Notes under the pieces: generated by a model
The model's database searches: none
What the model saw: only the letters and a program-made list of their open reading frames with translations
Told to the model about the DNA's origin: nothing
Origin: Methylobacterium symbioticum
GTDB lineage: Bacteria > Pseudomonadota > Alphaproteobacteria > Rhizobiales > Beijerinckiaceae
NCBI RefSeq assembly: GCF_902141845.1
Contig: NZ_CABFPH010000014.1
Span: 17,308 to 81,307, forward strand
Direction of reading: 5' to 3'
DNA length: 64,000 nt
Translations under genes and position numbers: made by a program
Shown here: piece after piece, positions 25,335 to 35,128 of the stretch
Position numbering within the stretch: the stretch's first letter is position 1
Layout of the letters: every line of letters starts with the position of its first letter

Positions 25335-25960
25335 GAGCGGCCCTTGGCGCGTGCCTGGGCCACCGCCTGCTTGAAGCCGTCGTAGTCGAGGGCGGCCGCG
25401 ACCTTGAGCGGGCCGATCAGGAAGACCGGCGTCCCCTGCAGGCCGAGGGCGTCCGCCTGGTCGAGGTTGCGCTGGAGCAGGGCGGCGATCTCGCCCTGGT
25501 GGGACGTCCGATCCGCCTCCAGGCGGGCCATGTCGACGCCCGAGGCGGAGACCGCCTCCAGCATCCGCTCCTTCGGGATCTTACGGCCGGGGATGCCCAT
25601 CAGCGCGCGATGCACGTCGTCGTAGCGGCCCTGGTACCGCGCCGCGAGGGCGAGCTGGGCGCCGTAGACGGAGGCGTCGCCGAGAATCGGCCAATCCTTG
25701 TGGACGAGGCGGATGCGCCCGTCCGACTTCACCAGCCGGAGAAGGTCGGGCTCAGCCTTCTTGCAGAAGGGGCAGTTGTAATCGAGGAAGGCGACGATGG
25801 TCAGGTCGCCCTTCGGGTTGCCCGAGACCGGCGCCTCCGGGTCATTGAGGATGGCGTTCTGGTCGATGCCCTGGGCGAAGGCCTCTTCCGTGTGCGGCGA
25901 TAGCAGGGCGGGCGCGAGGGCGATGGCGGGGATTAGGGCGAGCAGGGTCCGGCGGTGCAT
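25331..25960 (-). CDS. DsbA-family thiol oxidoreductase
   Basis: 209 residues with a leader (RRTLLALIPAIALAPALL). Thioredoxin fold with the active site LDYNCPFCKKAEP and the cis-Pro loop LQGTPVFLIG; an alpha-helical insertion between them is DsbA-like. It lies 39 bases downstream of dsbD and overlaps the L,D-transpeptidase gene. With DsbD it may work as an isomerase or reductase in the periplasm rather than an oxidase. Confidence 0.87.
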   Translation of the reverse strand: MHRRTLLALIPAIALAPALLSPHTEEAFAQGIDQNAILNDPEAPVSGNPKGDLTIVAFLDYNCPFCKKAEPDLLRLVKSDGRIRLVHKDWPILGDASVYGAQLALAARYQGRYDDVHRALMGIPGRKIPKERMLEAVSASGVDMARLEADRTSHQGEIAALLQRNLDQADALGLQGTPVFLIGPLKVAAALDYDGFKQAVAQARAKGRS

Positions 25961-25999
25961 GACGGTCTCCGTGGGTATGGGTGGCTCGGAAGAGGCAGT

Positions 26000-27781
26000 T
26001 CAGGCTCCGACGAGGGCGAGGCGGCGCTTCAGGTCCTCGACCGTGAGTTCGCCCTCGGTGCGGGCCTCCCGGACCTCGCCGCCGTCGGGACGCATCAGGA
26101 TGAGGGTCGGCGGACCGACCACCTCGAAGCGACGCATCAGGGCGCGGGTGGCGTCGTCGTCACGGGTGACGTCGGCCCGGATGACCGAGACGGCCTTGAG
26201 CCTCTCCCGGATGCCGGCGTCCGCCAGGACCGTCCGCTCGTTCGTCTTGCAGACGGTGCACCAGTCGGCGGCGAACTCGACAAGCACCGGCTTGCCCTCA
26301 GCTCGGGCCGCCAGGAGGGCCGCCTCGAAGGCGGTGAGCGTGGAGACCGTCCGCGCCTCGGCGATGTGGCCCGGATGCGACGGGGCGAGGCCGGCAAGCG
26401 GCCGCAGCGGGTCGTCCGCGCCCGTGGCAGCCCCGAGGAGGAGGAGGCCGCCATAGGCGACGGCGACCAAGCCCGCCGCGCGACCGGCGGGTGACGGGCG
26501 ACCGTTCGTGGTCAGCACCGCGAGCGCCATGCCGGTGCCGATGGCGAGCGCCGCCCAAATCAGGAGGGACAACACGTCCGGCAGCAAGCGTGTCACGAGC
26601 GAGGCCGCAAGAGCCAGGAACACGAGGCCGAATGCTTGCTTCGCCCGCACCAGCCAGGGGCCGGACCGGGGCAGGATGCCGGCGCCGAACGCGCCGACGA
26701 GCACCAGCGGCGCACCCATCCCGAGGCCGAGGGCGAAGAGGGCCAGCGCCCCGCGCAGGACATCCCCCGTTTGGGCGACGTAGAGCAGGGCGGCAGCAAG
26801 GGGTGGCGTCACGCAGGGACCGACGACGAGGGCCGAGCTGAAGCCGAGGAACGCGGCCCCGGCGACCGACCCACCTTCCGCCGCCGGGGCGCCGAAGCGG
26901 TCCCGCCACCAGCGCGGCGCCTGCAGGTCGAACAGGCCGAACATCGACAGTGCCAGCGCGACGAAGGCGGTGGCCATCAGGCCGAGGGCGAGAGGGGTCT
27001 GGAGGGCGACCTGCAGGTTGCGGCCGAGCCACGCCGCCGCGACGCCGAAGCTGGCATAGGCCGCCGCCATGGCGAGGACGTAGCTTCCGGACAGCGCCAG
27101 GCCCCGCCCCGGCGTGAGGCCCTGGCCCGAGCGGACGATCATGCCCGACAGAATCGGCACCATCGGCAGCACGCAGGGGGTGAACGCCAGCAGGAGGCCG
27201 AGCCCGAACATGCCCGCCAGGACGCCGACGAGGTTGCCGACGAGGAGGGCGGCCGGCCCGGCGGGGAAGACGTCCTGGCGGGAGGCGGCGGCGACCGTCG
27301 CGTCTGCCGGCTCGGCGGCGGGGGCGGCTCCGCCGGCCGGTGATGCGCCGGCGTTCGCCAGGGAGGCCAGGTCCAGCCGCTTCGTGACCGGCGGGTAGCA
27401 GATGCCCCGCTCGGCGCAGCCCTGGTAGATGACCCGGATCTCCCGCAGGCTGGCCAGCGCCGCGCCGGGCACGATGGCCTCCACGGAGTCGTGGTAGACC
27501 TCCGTCGGCCCGAAGTTCAGGTCGTCCTTTGTCTCGGCGGTCGGCGTGGTGACGGGAAGCTCCGCGCCGGCACCGGCCTCGGCGCGGATCCTGTCGCGAT
27601 AGAGATAGGTGCCGGGCGCGATGGTCCAGCGGAGGTGGAGCGAGAGGTGCGCGTCCCGTGTCGCGACGAGAGTGAAGGGCGACTGCCGCCCGGCGAGGTC
27701 CTGCGACCATACCGGCAACCAGGGCGATGCGCCCGCCCAGACAAGGGCGGCGAGGAAGAGGTGGGCTAATACGTTCGGCAT
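26000..27781 (-). CDS. dsbD: thiol:disulfide interchange protein DsbD
   Basis: 593 residues with the three DsbD parts in order: a periplasmic N-terminal domain with the redox pair in IYQGCAERGICYPP; a membrane domain with AFTPCVLPMVPILSG and VGPCVTPPLAAALL; and a C-terminal thioredoxin domain with FAADWCTVCKTNERT. It brings electrons from cytoplasmic thioredoxin to periplasmic partners, here probably the DsbA-like and Sox thioredoxins. First gene of the leftward operon; the promoter carries a QseB/PmrA-type box. Confidence 0.92.
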   Translation of the reverse strand: MPNVLAHLFLAALVWAGASPWLPVWSQDLAGRQSPFTLVATRDAHLSLHLRWTIAPGTYLYRDRIRAEAGAGAELPVTTPTAETKDDLNFGPTEVYHDSVEAIVPGAALASLREIRVIYQGCAERGICYPPVTKRLDLASLANAGASPAGGAAPAAEPADATVAAASRQDVFPAGPAALLVGNLVGVLAGMFGLGLLLAFTPCVLPMVPILSGMIVRSGQGLTPGRGLALSGSYVLAMAAAYASFGVAAAWLGRNLQVALQTPLALGLMATAFVALALSMFGLFDLQAPRWWRDRFGAPAAEGGSVAGAAFLGFSSALVVGPCVTPPLAAALLYVAQTGDVLRGALALFALGLGMGAPLVLVGAFGAGILPRSGPWLVRAKQAFGLVFLALAASLVTRLLPDVLSLLIWAALAIGTGMALAVLTTNGRPSPAGRAAGLVAVAYGGLLLLGAATGADDPLRPLAGLAPSHPGHIAEARTVSTLTAFEAALLAARAEGKPVLVEFAADWCTVCKTNERTVLADAGIRERLKAVSVIRADVTRDDDATRALMRRFEVVGPPTLILMRPDGGEVREARTEGELTVEDLKRRLALVGA

Positions 27782-27822
27782 GGGCGGGGTCCGGATCGGC
27801 CCGCCGCAGGTCGGAAACGCAG

Positions 27823-27839
27823 CTTAAGCCAGGCTTAAG
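27823..27839. promoter_or_regulatory. QseB/PmrA-type box CTTAAG-N5-CTTAAG
   Basis: CTTAAG-ccagg-CTTAAG gives two perfect hexamers with 11-base phasing, matching the direct-repeat site of PmrA/QseB-class response regulators. It sits in the 97-base gap between the divergent dsbD operon and the response-regulator gene at 27879, so one site can regulate both directions. Confidence 0.8.
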
Positions 27840-27878
27840 CCGGGCCCGGAGGATGCGGGACGGTCAGGGGAGACACGC

Positions 27879-28541
27879 ATGCGCATCCTCGTCGTCGAGG
27901 ACGATCCCATCCTCTCGGACGGGCTCAGGGCGGGGCTCGGCCTCGGCGGGGCGACGGTCGATTGCGTCGGGACCTGCGTTGACGCCGAGGCGGCGCTGGC
28001 CACGAGCGCGTTCTCTGCCATCGTGCTCGACCTGATGCTGCCCGATGGCTCCGGCCTCGACGTGCTGCGCGGCCTGCGCGGCCGGAAGGACCGCACGCCC
28101 GTCGTCCTGCTCACCGCTCGCGACGCGGTGGCCGACCGGATCGCCGGGCTCGACGGCGGCGCCGACGACTATCTCGGCAAGCCCTTCGACCTCGACGAAC
28201 TCTCGGCCCGCATCCGCGCCGTCGTCCGCCGGGCCTCGGGGCGGGCCGCCGCCGTCCTGGAGCACGGGGGCATCCGGCTCGATCCCGGCAGCCTCGCCGT
28301 GACGGTCGACGGCGTGCCGGTCGGCCTGTCCCGGCGCGAGGTCATGGTGCTGGCGGCGCTGATGGAACGCCCGGACGTGCTCCGCTCCAAGGCCGAGTTG
28401 GAGGAACGCCTCTACGGCTGGCAGGAGGAGGTCGAGAGCAATGCCGTCGAGGTCCACGTGCACAACCTGCGCGCCAAGATCGGCAAGCATGCCATCGAGA
28501 CGGTGCGCGGCCTCGGCTACCGGATGAGGGCGTCGGCATGA
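27879..28541 (+). CDS. OmpR-family response regulator, QseB/PmrA-like
   Basis: 220 residues. Receiver domain with phosphoacceptor region IVLDLMLPDGSG, LLTARDAVADRIAGLD and Lys in YLGKPFDL; then a winged-helix DNA-binding domain ending in LYGWQEEVESNAVEVHVHNL and VRGLGYRM, the QseB/PmrA pattern. It overlaps the kinase gene by four bases (ATGA) and follows the CTTAAG box. Regulates its own operon and probably the divergent dsbD operon. Confidence 0.9.
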   Translation: MRILVVEDDPILSDGLRAGLGLGGATVDCVGTCVDAEAALATSAFSAIVLDLMLPDGSGLDVLRGLRGRKDRTPVVLLTARDAVADRIAGLDGGADDYLGKPFDLDELSARIRAVVRRASGRAAAVLEHGGIRLDPGSLAVTVDGVPVGLSRREVMVLAALMERPDVLRSKAELEERLYGWQEEVESNAVEVHVHNLRAKIGKHAIETVRGLGYRMRASA

Positions 28542-29854
28542 CATCCCTGCGCGTCAGGCTCTTCGCGATCCTGCTCCTCGCGACCGGGCTGATCTGGCTC
28601 AGTGCGGTCGCCTGGATCTACCTCGGCTCCAAGCGCGAGGTGGAGCAGGTCCTCGACACCCGACTGCAGGAGGCCGCGCGTATGGTCGGCTCCCTGGTGG
28701 GCGCGGTCGGCGGCACGACTTCCGACGGAACACCATCCACCTTCCCGGGGCCGACGGCCTACGAGCGGCAGCTGTCCTGCCAGATCTGGTCGCTCGACGG
28801 GCGCATGGTGGCGCGGTCGAGCGGAGCCCCGGAGCGGCGCCTGACCGACGCGCCGGCCGGCTTCTCCGAGCGCGAGGTCGACGGCGAGACGTGGCGGGTC
28901 TTCACGGTCGAGGACGCCGAGAAGGGCGTGCGGGTCATGGTCGGAGACCGCCTGGGCCTGCGTGAGCGCCTCGTGACCGATCTCATCATGGGCCTCGTCA
29001 CCCCTGCGCTCCTCGTCGTCCCGTTCCTCGGCATGCTGATCTGGGCGAGCCTCGGGCGGGGCCTGCGCCCCTTGCGCTTGATGGCCCGGGACCTCGCGGG
29101 CCGTGACGCCGACGACATGAGCGCCATCGACGCCGGGCGGACCCCCGCCGAGGTCCGGCCGTTGGCCGACGCCCTCAACGGGCTGTTCCTCAAGGTCGAG
29201 GCTGCGCGCCGGCACGAACGAGAGGTGACGGCCTTCGCGGCGCACGAGCTGCGCACGCCATTGGCCGGGCTGAAGACCCAGGCCCAGGTCGCCATGGCCA
29301 CCACCGACCCGGACGTTGCCAAGGCGGCGCTGCGCCAGATCCTGGCGGCCGTGGACCGTACCACCCGCCTCGTCCGGCAACTGCTCGACGCGGCCCGGCT
29401 CGACGCCGCCGGGGAGTCGCCGACCCTGGCGGAGGTCGACGTAGGGGCGCTGGTCGCCGAGACCGTGGATGGCATGCGGATGCCCGCGGGGGTCCGAACC
29501 CTGATCGACCCAGGGCTGCGCGGCTACACCCTGCGGGCCGATGCCGAGAGCCTGCGCCTGGCGGTCCGCAACCTGCACGAGAACGCCGTGCACCACATGG
29601 ACGCTGGCACGGTGGAATGGCTGGCCCGTCCCGATGGGGAGGGCATGCTCGTGCGCGACGAGGGGCCGGGGATCCCCGCCGAGGAACTGCCGCACGTCAC
29701 GACGCGCTTCTTCCGCGGCCGCCACAAGAGCGCCACCGGGAGCGGGCTTGGGCTCGCCATCGCCGAGATGGCGTCCCGCAGGAGCGGTCTGAGCCTGCGG
29801 CTGCGCAACCGGCCGGATCGCCCGGGGCTTGAGGTGGAGATCCTTCGCGCCTGA
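28538..29854 (+). CDS. sensor histidine kinase, QseC-like
   Basis: 438 residues. N-terminal membrane helix (LFAILLLATGLIWLSAVAW), a periplasmic sensor of about 130 residues, a second helix (GLVTPALLVVPFLGMLIWA), HAMP-like linker, H-box FAAHELRTPLAGLKTQ with the phosphoacceptor His, and ATP-binding boxes (NLHENAVHH, VRDEGPGIP, GSGLGLAIAEM). Cognate partner of the response regulator upstream. The periplasmic ligand is unknown; its control of dsbD suggests a redox or metal cue. Confidence 0.9.
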   Translation: MTSLRVRLFAILLLATGLIWLSAVAWIYLGSKREVEQVLDTRLQEAARMVGSLVGAVGGTTSDGTPSTFPGPTAYERQLSCQIWSLDGRMVARSSGAPERRLTDAPAGFSEREVDGETWRVFTVEDAEKGVRVMVGDRLGLRERLVTDLIMGLVTPALLVVPFLGMLIWASLGRGLRPLRLMARDLAGRDADDMSAIDAGRTPAEVRPLADALNGLFLKVEAARRHEREVTAFAAHELRTPLAGLKTQAQVAMATTDPDVAKAALRQILAAVDRTTRLVRQLLDAARLDAAGESPTLAEVDVGALVAETVDGMRMPAGVRTLIDPGLRGYTLRADAESLRLAVRNLHENAVHHMDAGTVEWLARPDGEGMLVRDEGPGIPAEELPHVTTRFFRGRHKSATGSGLGLAIAEMASRRSGLSLRLRNRPDRPGLEVEILRA

Positions 29855-29859
29855 TGCGG

Positions 29860-30183
29860 TCAGCCGAGTTCCGGGCAGAAGATGTCCTTGAGCGTCGCCA
29901 GCACCCGGGCGGCGCGGGGGTCCTCGAGCCGGTAGTGGAGCGTCTGGCTCTCGCGGCGGTACGCGACCAGCCCGTCTTCGCGCAGCTTGGCGAGATGCTG
30001 CGAGAGCGCCGACTGACTGAGCTCGACCGCCTCGGCGAGGCTCGTCACGTCCATCTCGCCGCGGGCGACAAGCAGGCAAAGAATGAGCAGGCGCTTCTCG
30101 TTGGCGAGGAGCCGAAGCAGGCGCGCCGCGTCGCTGGCCTTGTCCTGGAGCCGCATCAGGTCGTTCGGCGTGACGGCGTCCAT
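29860..30183 (-). CDS. ArsR-family regulator with BigR-like cysteine pair
   Basis: 107 residues from the ATG at 30181-30183, which has an AGGAG site 9 bases upstream; an ATG eight codons earlier has a poorer site. Winged helix with LSQSALSQHLAKLR as recognition helix. Cys36 (LLILCLLVA) and Cys103 (KDIFCPELG) match the spacing of the SoxR/BigR redox pair in the protein at 8207-8566 (67 against 66 residues). It is convergent with the QseC-like kinase. It probably recognises the (A/T)TTAG-N6-CTAAT dyad. Confidence 0.85.
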   Translation of the reverse strand: MDAVTPNDLMRLQDKASDAARLLRLLANEKRLLILCLLVARGEMDVTSLAEAVELSQSALSQHLAKLREDGLVAYRRESQTLHYRLEDPRAARVLATLKDIFCPELG

Positions 30184-30216
30184 TCGCGGTGCTCCTGAAT
30201 CAGACATTCGAGATTA

Positions 30217-30232
30217 TTTAGAGACTCCTAAT
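30217..30232. promoter_or_regulatory. candidate ArsR operator TTTAG-N6-CTAAT
   Basis: TTTAG-agactc-CTAAT lies 34 bases upstream of the arsR start and differs by one base from the ATTAG-N6-CTAAT dyad at 23954-23969. An autoregulatory site is the simplest explanation. Confidence 0.6.
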
Positions 30233-30845
30233 ATAGCGTGTCTAGTCCGTCTGGCCATAACGGTACATACCGGCAAGGTCACCGGTTCGGGCCAGGAACT
30301 CTCGTTCCAATGAAGTGCACCACCCGCGCGGAAGGCGCCCATCATCACCGAAGCAGACCGGTACCTTTCGGTTTAGCTGGGTCGAGAGAAGGCCGTCCGC
30401 TTTTTAAGCGCCCCCACTTGGAAGCAACCATTCCGCTTTCGGCCAGACTGAGTCCTGCCGGATCTCGATCGCGCGCAGAACCGGACATTCGGCTTGGCGC
30501 CCACCCCAGTCATTCAGGCGGCCTCGCCCGCTCCCCAATAACGGACATTCACCGTCACTGCTGCGGCGGCCCATTTGCATAAGGGCAGGTTACGACGCGA
30601 CGCGGCGTCCCGTGGGCTCTGGAGTCCCAGTGTGGATCCTGAGAAAGGAACGCGGCGCGGAACCGCTCCATGGTCATCCGGTCGTACGGGAAGGCCGCCG
30701 TCGCCCCGGGCGCGCCGTCGCCGGCCTCCCGCTGCGTCGCGCTGAACTGCACCGTCTCGCCGGCCACCGTTCCAACCGTTTCCCGCCCTCCACCGATCCG
30801 CGGTCCCATGATGCCGCCGTCGGGGGATGAGCGCAGAACGCGGCG
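30233..30845. other. 613-base gap, no intact gene; possible gene remnant
   Basis: No convincing gene lies here. An 84-codon frame on the minus strand (30555-30809) contains FPYDRMTMERFRAAF, which resembles the conserved core of a small hypothetical protein seen in Methylobacterium-like genomes, but it lacks that protein's following segment. It may be a decayed fragment. The region 30300-30550 shows nothing recognisable. Confidence 0.35.
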
Positions 30846-33704
30846 TCAGGACGTTCGTTGCTCGGTCACGCGCGTTCGATGCCCGGACCGGAGCCCGAGG
30901 ACCTGGTGCAGGATGCGGCCCAACTGCTCGGCCGAGTACGGCTTGTGCAATAGCTCGAACCCGTGCGTGCCCTCCTGGGCGAGCACGTGGCTGTAGCCCG
31001 AGGCCAGCACCACCGGCAGGCCGGGCAGCCGACGCTGCAGCTCCTTGGCAAGGGCCATGCCGCCCATGCCGGGCATGACCACGTCCGAGAACACCAGGTC
31101 GAACCCGTTGCCGGTCCGCCCGAGCCGATCCAGCGCCTCCTCGGCGTTGGCCGCCCAGGTCGTGCTGTAGCCAAGGTCCTCCAGGATCTGGGTGGCGAAC
31201 TGGCCGACCCCGACGTTGTCCTCCACCACCAGGACGCACTGCCCAGCGCCGAGGGGAGCCATTCCGTCGTCCGGGCGCGAGGCATTCGCCGGCCGCTCCT
31301 CCGGCGTGACCTCCGGAAGGTAGAGCGTGAACGTCGCGCCTTCTCCGACCGTGCTGCGCACGTCGACGTCGCCGCCGGACTGCTTGGCGAAGCCGAACAC
31401 CTGGGACAGACCGAGGCCAGTGCCCTTGCCGACCTCCTTGGTCGTGAAGAACGGCTCGAAGATCTGACCGAGCCGCTCCGGTGGGATTCCCAGGCCCGTA
31501 TCGGTCAGCGATACGGCCGCGAACGCTTGGTCCGAGCCGGCGTGACCGCGGATGGCGGGCAGGGCCGCGCCGCGCACGAGGCGCAGGGTCAGCGTACCCT
31601 CACCGTCCATGGCGTCCCTGGCATTGACGGCCATGTTCACCAACGCGGTCTCGAACTGGCTCAGGTCGGCCCTGATGAAGCAGGGCTCGTCCGGCACCTC
31701 GGTGAGGACGCGAACCCTGGCGCCGGTGACCGTATCGAGCATGTCGGCGATGCCGCGCACCCGCTGGCCCACGTCGAACACCTCGGGCTTGAGCGCCTGC
31801 CGCCGCGCGAAGGCCAGGAGCTGGCCGGTCAGCTTGGCGGCCCGTTCGACGGTTTCGGAGACCGCGTCGAGGTAGCGGCCCTTGCGTTCCTCCGGTAGGT
31901 CGGGCCTTCGAAGGAAGTCCACCGAGGAACGGATGATGGTCAGCAGGTTGTTGAAGTCGTGCGCCACGCCCCCGGTCAACTGCCCGACCGCCTCCAGCTT
32001 CTGGGACTGGCGCAGCGCCTCCTGCGCCTGCGCGAGCTCGGCCTGGTCGCGCAACCTCTCTGTGACGTCCGTCACGAACTGGTAGCAGCCGATGCGCTCG
32101 CCCCGTTCGTTGCGCAGGGTCCGGAAGCTGATCTCGTAGTACGGACGGACACGGTCGGGATCGCCGTAATCCTCGATGATCGTGACCTCCTCCCCGGCCA
32201 GGCCACGGCCCCAACCGGCACGGACCTGGGCCTGGTGCTCTGGCTGGTCGGCGAGCAGGTCGAGCATGTTGTCGCCGACCCTGGGCCGGACGCCGTAGAT
32301 GCGCTCGAACTCGTCCGCGTTGGCCTTGTTGATGGCCAGGATGGTGTAGTCGAGGTCCGCCGCCATCACCATCACGTCGGTGCGCTCGACGATGGTGGCG
32401 AGGAGGTCGCGCTCAGCCGTGCGCTCGGAGACCTGTTGCTCAAGCCTGGCGTTCAGGACGCGCAGCGCCTCCTCCATGCGCTTGCGTTCGGAGATGTCGG
32501 TGAAGAAGACGGCGACCCGGTGGGCCGCGGGGTCGCCCACGCGCAGCGCGCGCACGTCGAACCAACGCCCGAACACCTCGGCCCAGCTCTCAAGGTGCGC
32601 GGGCTGGCCGGTCAGCGCGACGCGTCCGTATGTCTCCAGCCATTGGGGCTCAAGGTTCGGTGCGAACTCGCTGACCCAGCGCCCGGTCACGTTCGCGCCG
32701 GTCTGCCGCTCGAAGGCCGGATTGGCCTCGGTGATGCGATAGTCGACGGCCCGGTTCGTCTCGTCGAACTTCATCGCGATGATGCAGAACCCGACGTCGA
32801 TGGTCTCGAACAGGGTGCGGTAACGGCTTTCGCTCTCGGCGAGTGCGGCCCGCGAGCGCACCTCCTCGGTGACCTCGTAACCGCCCACGAAGATGCCGGT
32901 GACCGTCCCCGCTTCATCGCGGATGGGCTGGTATAGGAAGTCGAGGTACCGGTCGTCATCCTCGACGAAGCGGATCGGGACGGTCCGAGCCGCGAAGGCC
33001 TCGCCGGTCGCATAGACCCGGTCGAGCAGCTCGAAGAAGCCTTGGTCGCGCAACTCCGGGAACACATCCTGGACTGGTCGACCGATGTAGTCCCGCTGGC
33101 CTGCGACGGCGATGTAGGCGTCGTTGACGTACTCGAAGACATGCTTCCGGCCGCCCAGGACGGCGACGAACCCGGGCATCTGCTGGAGCAACGCCTGCTG
33201 CCGCTGCCGCTCGGACGCGGCCTCGCGCTCGGTCAGGACCTGCCGGGTCGTCTCCGTGCAGGCGCAGAACAGGCCGACGGTCCGGCCATCGTCCCCAGGC
33301 ACCGGCGTGTAGGAGAAGGAGAAGTGGGCCTCCTCCGGGTAACCGTTCCGGTGCAGCGTGAGTTGCAGGTCGTCCATGTGCACGGGCTCGCCCGCGAACA
33401 CGCGGTCCATCAGCGCGCCGACTTCGTCGCGGACCTCCGGCCAGGTCTCGAAGAACGGGCGGCCCAGGGCCGCGGGATGCCGTGCGCCCAGCATGGGCGC
33501 GTAGGAGTCGTTGTAGACCAGCGTGCGGTCGGACCCCCAGGCGATGAACATCGGCTGGCGCGAGTTGAGCATGACACGCATCAGGGTCACGAGCGATTGC
33601 GGCCAGTGCCGCGGCGGCCCGAGCGAGGTGGTCGCCCAGTCGTGGCCGCCCATCAGCGCGCCCATGGAGCCGCCTGCCGCGAACAGCGAAGCCCTCGTGG
33701 TCAT
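30846..33704 (-). CDS. hybrid sensor histidine kinase with multiple PAS domains and receiver
   Basis: 952 residues from the ATG at 33702-33704 (the extra 23 upstream codons are Arg/Pro-rich). No membrane helices, so cytoplasmic. PAS-like domains at roughly 30-150, 165-290, 300-425 and 455-575, joined by a coiled coil ([20 protein letters not shown]). H-box [17 protein letters not shown], ATPase boxes [27 protein letters not shown] and [12 protein letters not shown], and a C-terminal receiver with [13 protein letters not shown]. Similar architecture to the kinase at 47158-49212. The signal is unknown. A separate output protein was not found nearby. Confidence 0.88.
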   Translation of the reverse strand: MTTRASLFAAGGSMGALMGGHDWATTSLGPPRHWPQSLVTLMRVMLNSRQPMFIAWGSDRTLVYNDSYAPMLGARHPAALGRPFFETWPEVRDEVGALMDRVFAGEPVHMDDLQLTLHRNGYPEEAHFSFSYTPVPGDDGRTVGLFCACTETTRQVLTEREAASERQRQQALLQQMPGFVAVLGGRKHVFEYVNDAYIAVAGQRDYIGRPVQDVFPELRDQGFFELLDRVYATGEAFAARTVPIRFVEDDDRYLDFLYQPIRDEAGTVTGIFVGGYEVTEEVRSRAALAESESRYRTLFETIDVGFCIIAMKFDETNRAVDYRITEANPAFERQTGANVTGRWVSEFAPNLEPQWLETYGRVALTGQPAHLESWAEVFGRWFDVRALRVGDPAAHRVAVFFTDISERKRMEEALRVLNARLEQQVSERTAERDLLATIVERTDVMVMAADLDYTILAINKANADEFERIYGVRPRVGDNMLDLLADQPEHQAQVRAGWGRGLAGEEVTIIEDYGDPDRVRPYYEISFRTLRNERGERIGCYQFVTDVTERLRDQAELAQAQEALRQSQKLEAVGQLTGGVAHDFNNLLTIIRSSVDFLRRPDLPEERKGRYLDAVSETVERAAKLTGQLLAFARRQALKPEVFDVGQRVRGIADMLDTVTGARVRVLTEVPDEPCFIRADLSQFETALVNMAVNARDAMDGEGTLTLRLVRGAALPAIRGHAGSDQAFAAVSLTDTGLGIPPERLGQIFEPFFTTKEVGKGTGLGLSQVFGFAKQSGGDVDVRSTVGEGATFTLYLPEVTPEERPANASRPDDGMAPLGAGQCVLVVEDNVGVGQFATQILEDLGYSTTWAANAEEALDRLGRTGNGFDLVFSDVVMPGMGGMALAKELQRRLPGLPVVLASGYSHVLAQEGTHGFELLHKPYSAEQLGRILHQVLGLRSGHRTRVTEQRTS

Positions 33705-34108
33705 CGGTTCAGGCTCGGTCCCGGCGTCGTGACGGCCGAACCGTCGAGCCGGGCTGCCCGGGTGCCTCCGCACGAAGGCGGAACGTTCGCACGGCCGTGC
33801 GCGTCGGCTCGCCCGTGCGGGTGTGCATCCGCTTGGCCGATGGGCTGCCGTTGCGGGCGGCGACGGGGGCGGTCAAGGCAGTGGGGCGGTCGCGTCGGGC
33901 GGGCATGCCACACACCTAGCACAGGTGGCCCTCGCGTGTTGTTCTCCGCGACACCGTCGCCCGTGGTGCCCGGACGCAGGCATGGGAGCGTCCTCATGGT
34001 CGATAGGGAGGGAGCGGCTGAGGCGAGGGGAGACCGGTGTGGGGTGGGCCAGGATGCCGAAGTCCGCCACTTGCGCCTGGCGACGTTCCGACGGCCGCCG
34101 CGCTTCCC
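33705..34108. other. 404-base gap without a gene
   Basis: Lies between the hybrid kinase start and the end of the disrupted HWE kinase. Several short frames exist on both strands but none has a ribosome site or family-like sequence. Nothing recognisable apart from a promoter expected for the kinase. Confidence 0.5.
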
Positions 34109-34951
34109 TCACCGCACGCGCGGCAGCGGGACGGCGGCGCTCACCCTGAGGCCGTCCGGGTCGAAGGCGACGTCGACCTTCGCCTTGAGACGGTACGTCA
34201 GCAACCCGTCGAGCAATTCCATGCCGAACCCCTCCCGGCTCGGCAGCGCCACGGGCGGCCCGTCATGCTCGTCCCAGGTCCAGCGCAGGACCGGTCCGGC
34301 GGGGCTCTCGTCGATCGTCCAGGTCACCTCCAGGCGACCGTCCGGGTCGGCAAGCGCGCCGTGCCGGATGGCGTTGATGGTCAACTCGTGCAGCGCCATC
34401 CCGACCGGGACCGCCAGTTCGGACGCGAGCGGAACCGGGGGGCCCTGCAGCGACACGCGCGAGCGGCCCGGCTCCAGGTAAGCCTCAAGCTCCGTCCGGA
34501 GCAGTCCCTCGAACGACACGGTCTGCGTCCGCGCGTCGGTGATCAGGGTGTGGGTCTTGGCCAATGAGGCGATGCGGCCGGCGAACACCTGCCGGAAGTC
34601 CGCCAGCCCCATCGACGAGCGCAGGCTCGCGTTGAGCACCGCCTGGACGGTCGCGAGGGTGTTCCTGACGCGGTGATGGAGTTCGCGGACGAGCAGGCCC
34701 TGGTTTTCCTCCGCCGCGTGCCGTTCGGTGACGTCGCGCTGCGCCGAGACCCAGTGGGCGATCCGCCCGTCGGGGTCGCGCACGGGCGTCATCAGCCATT
34801 CGACCGTGTAGGTCGAGCCGTCCTTGCGGTAGTTTACGGCCTCGCCCTGGAACGGCTCGCCGGCCGCAAGCGCCGCGCGCATCCGGTCGAGGACGGCGCG
34901 GCCCGTCCCCGAGCCTTGGAGGAGGCGGGGGTTCTAGCCCAGGACCTCTTC
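34109..34951 (-). pseudogene. HWE histidine kinase, C-terminal part, separated by IS21 insertion
   Basis: The C-terminal piece of a PAS-HisKA_2/HWE kinase. It keeps the PAS end (LNYRKDGS-like VNYRKDGSTYTVEW), the phosphoacceptor LVRELHHRVRNTLATVQ and ATPase boxes ALHELTINAIRHGAL and REGFGMELLDGLL. Reading upstream in frame reaches NPRLLQGSGTGRAV, then a TAG at 34934-34936, then VLG and the 6-base target duplication at the IS boundary. The missing N-terminal part is at 37573-37755. The gene is thus broken by both a nonsense codon and an IS. The intact paralog is 54728-55732. Confidence 0.9.
34946..34951. repeat. IS21 target-site duplication, left copy
   Basis: ctcttc, identical to the bases right after the element at 37573-37578. 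Confidence 0.92.
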
Positions 34952-35046
34952 TGCGGATTCCGACGGAAGCCGGCCACCCATTCCGACGCGAAGCCGGCCA
35001 ACGTTCCGATTTGATGTCGGCCACCATTCCGAGATGAAGCCGGCCA
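34952..35046. repeat. left-end multiple transposase-binding repeats of the IS21 element
   Basis: Four imperfect copies of attccga(n)gaagccggcca begin near 34957, 34980, 35003 and 35026, about 23 bases apart. IS21-type elements carry such internal repeats as IstA-binding sites. Confidence 0.85.
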
Positions 35047-35128
35047 CTCGGTAGCCGGCATCGGCTATGGCGCATCCCCGCGGGTCAGCAACCGCGGCAT
35101 CCCAGTCCTCGACCACGAGGAGGATGGG

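Noticed and set aside
33701..33997. 98-codon frame between the hybrid kinase and the broken HWE kinase
   Set aside because: Overlaps the kinase start and is rich in Pro, Arg and His; no ribosome site.
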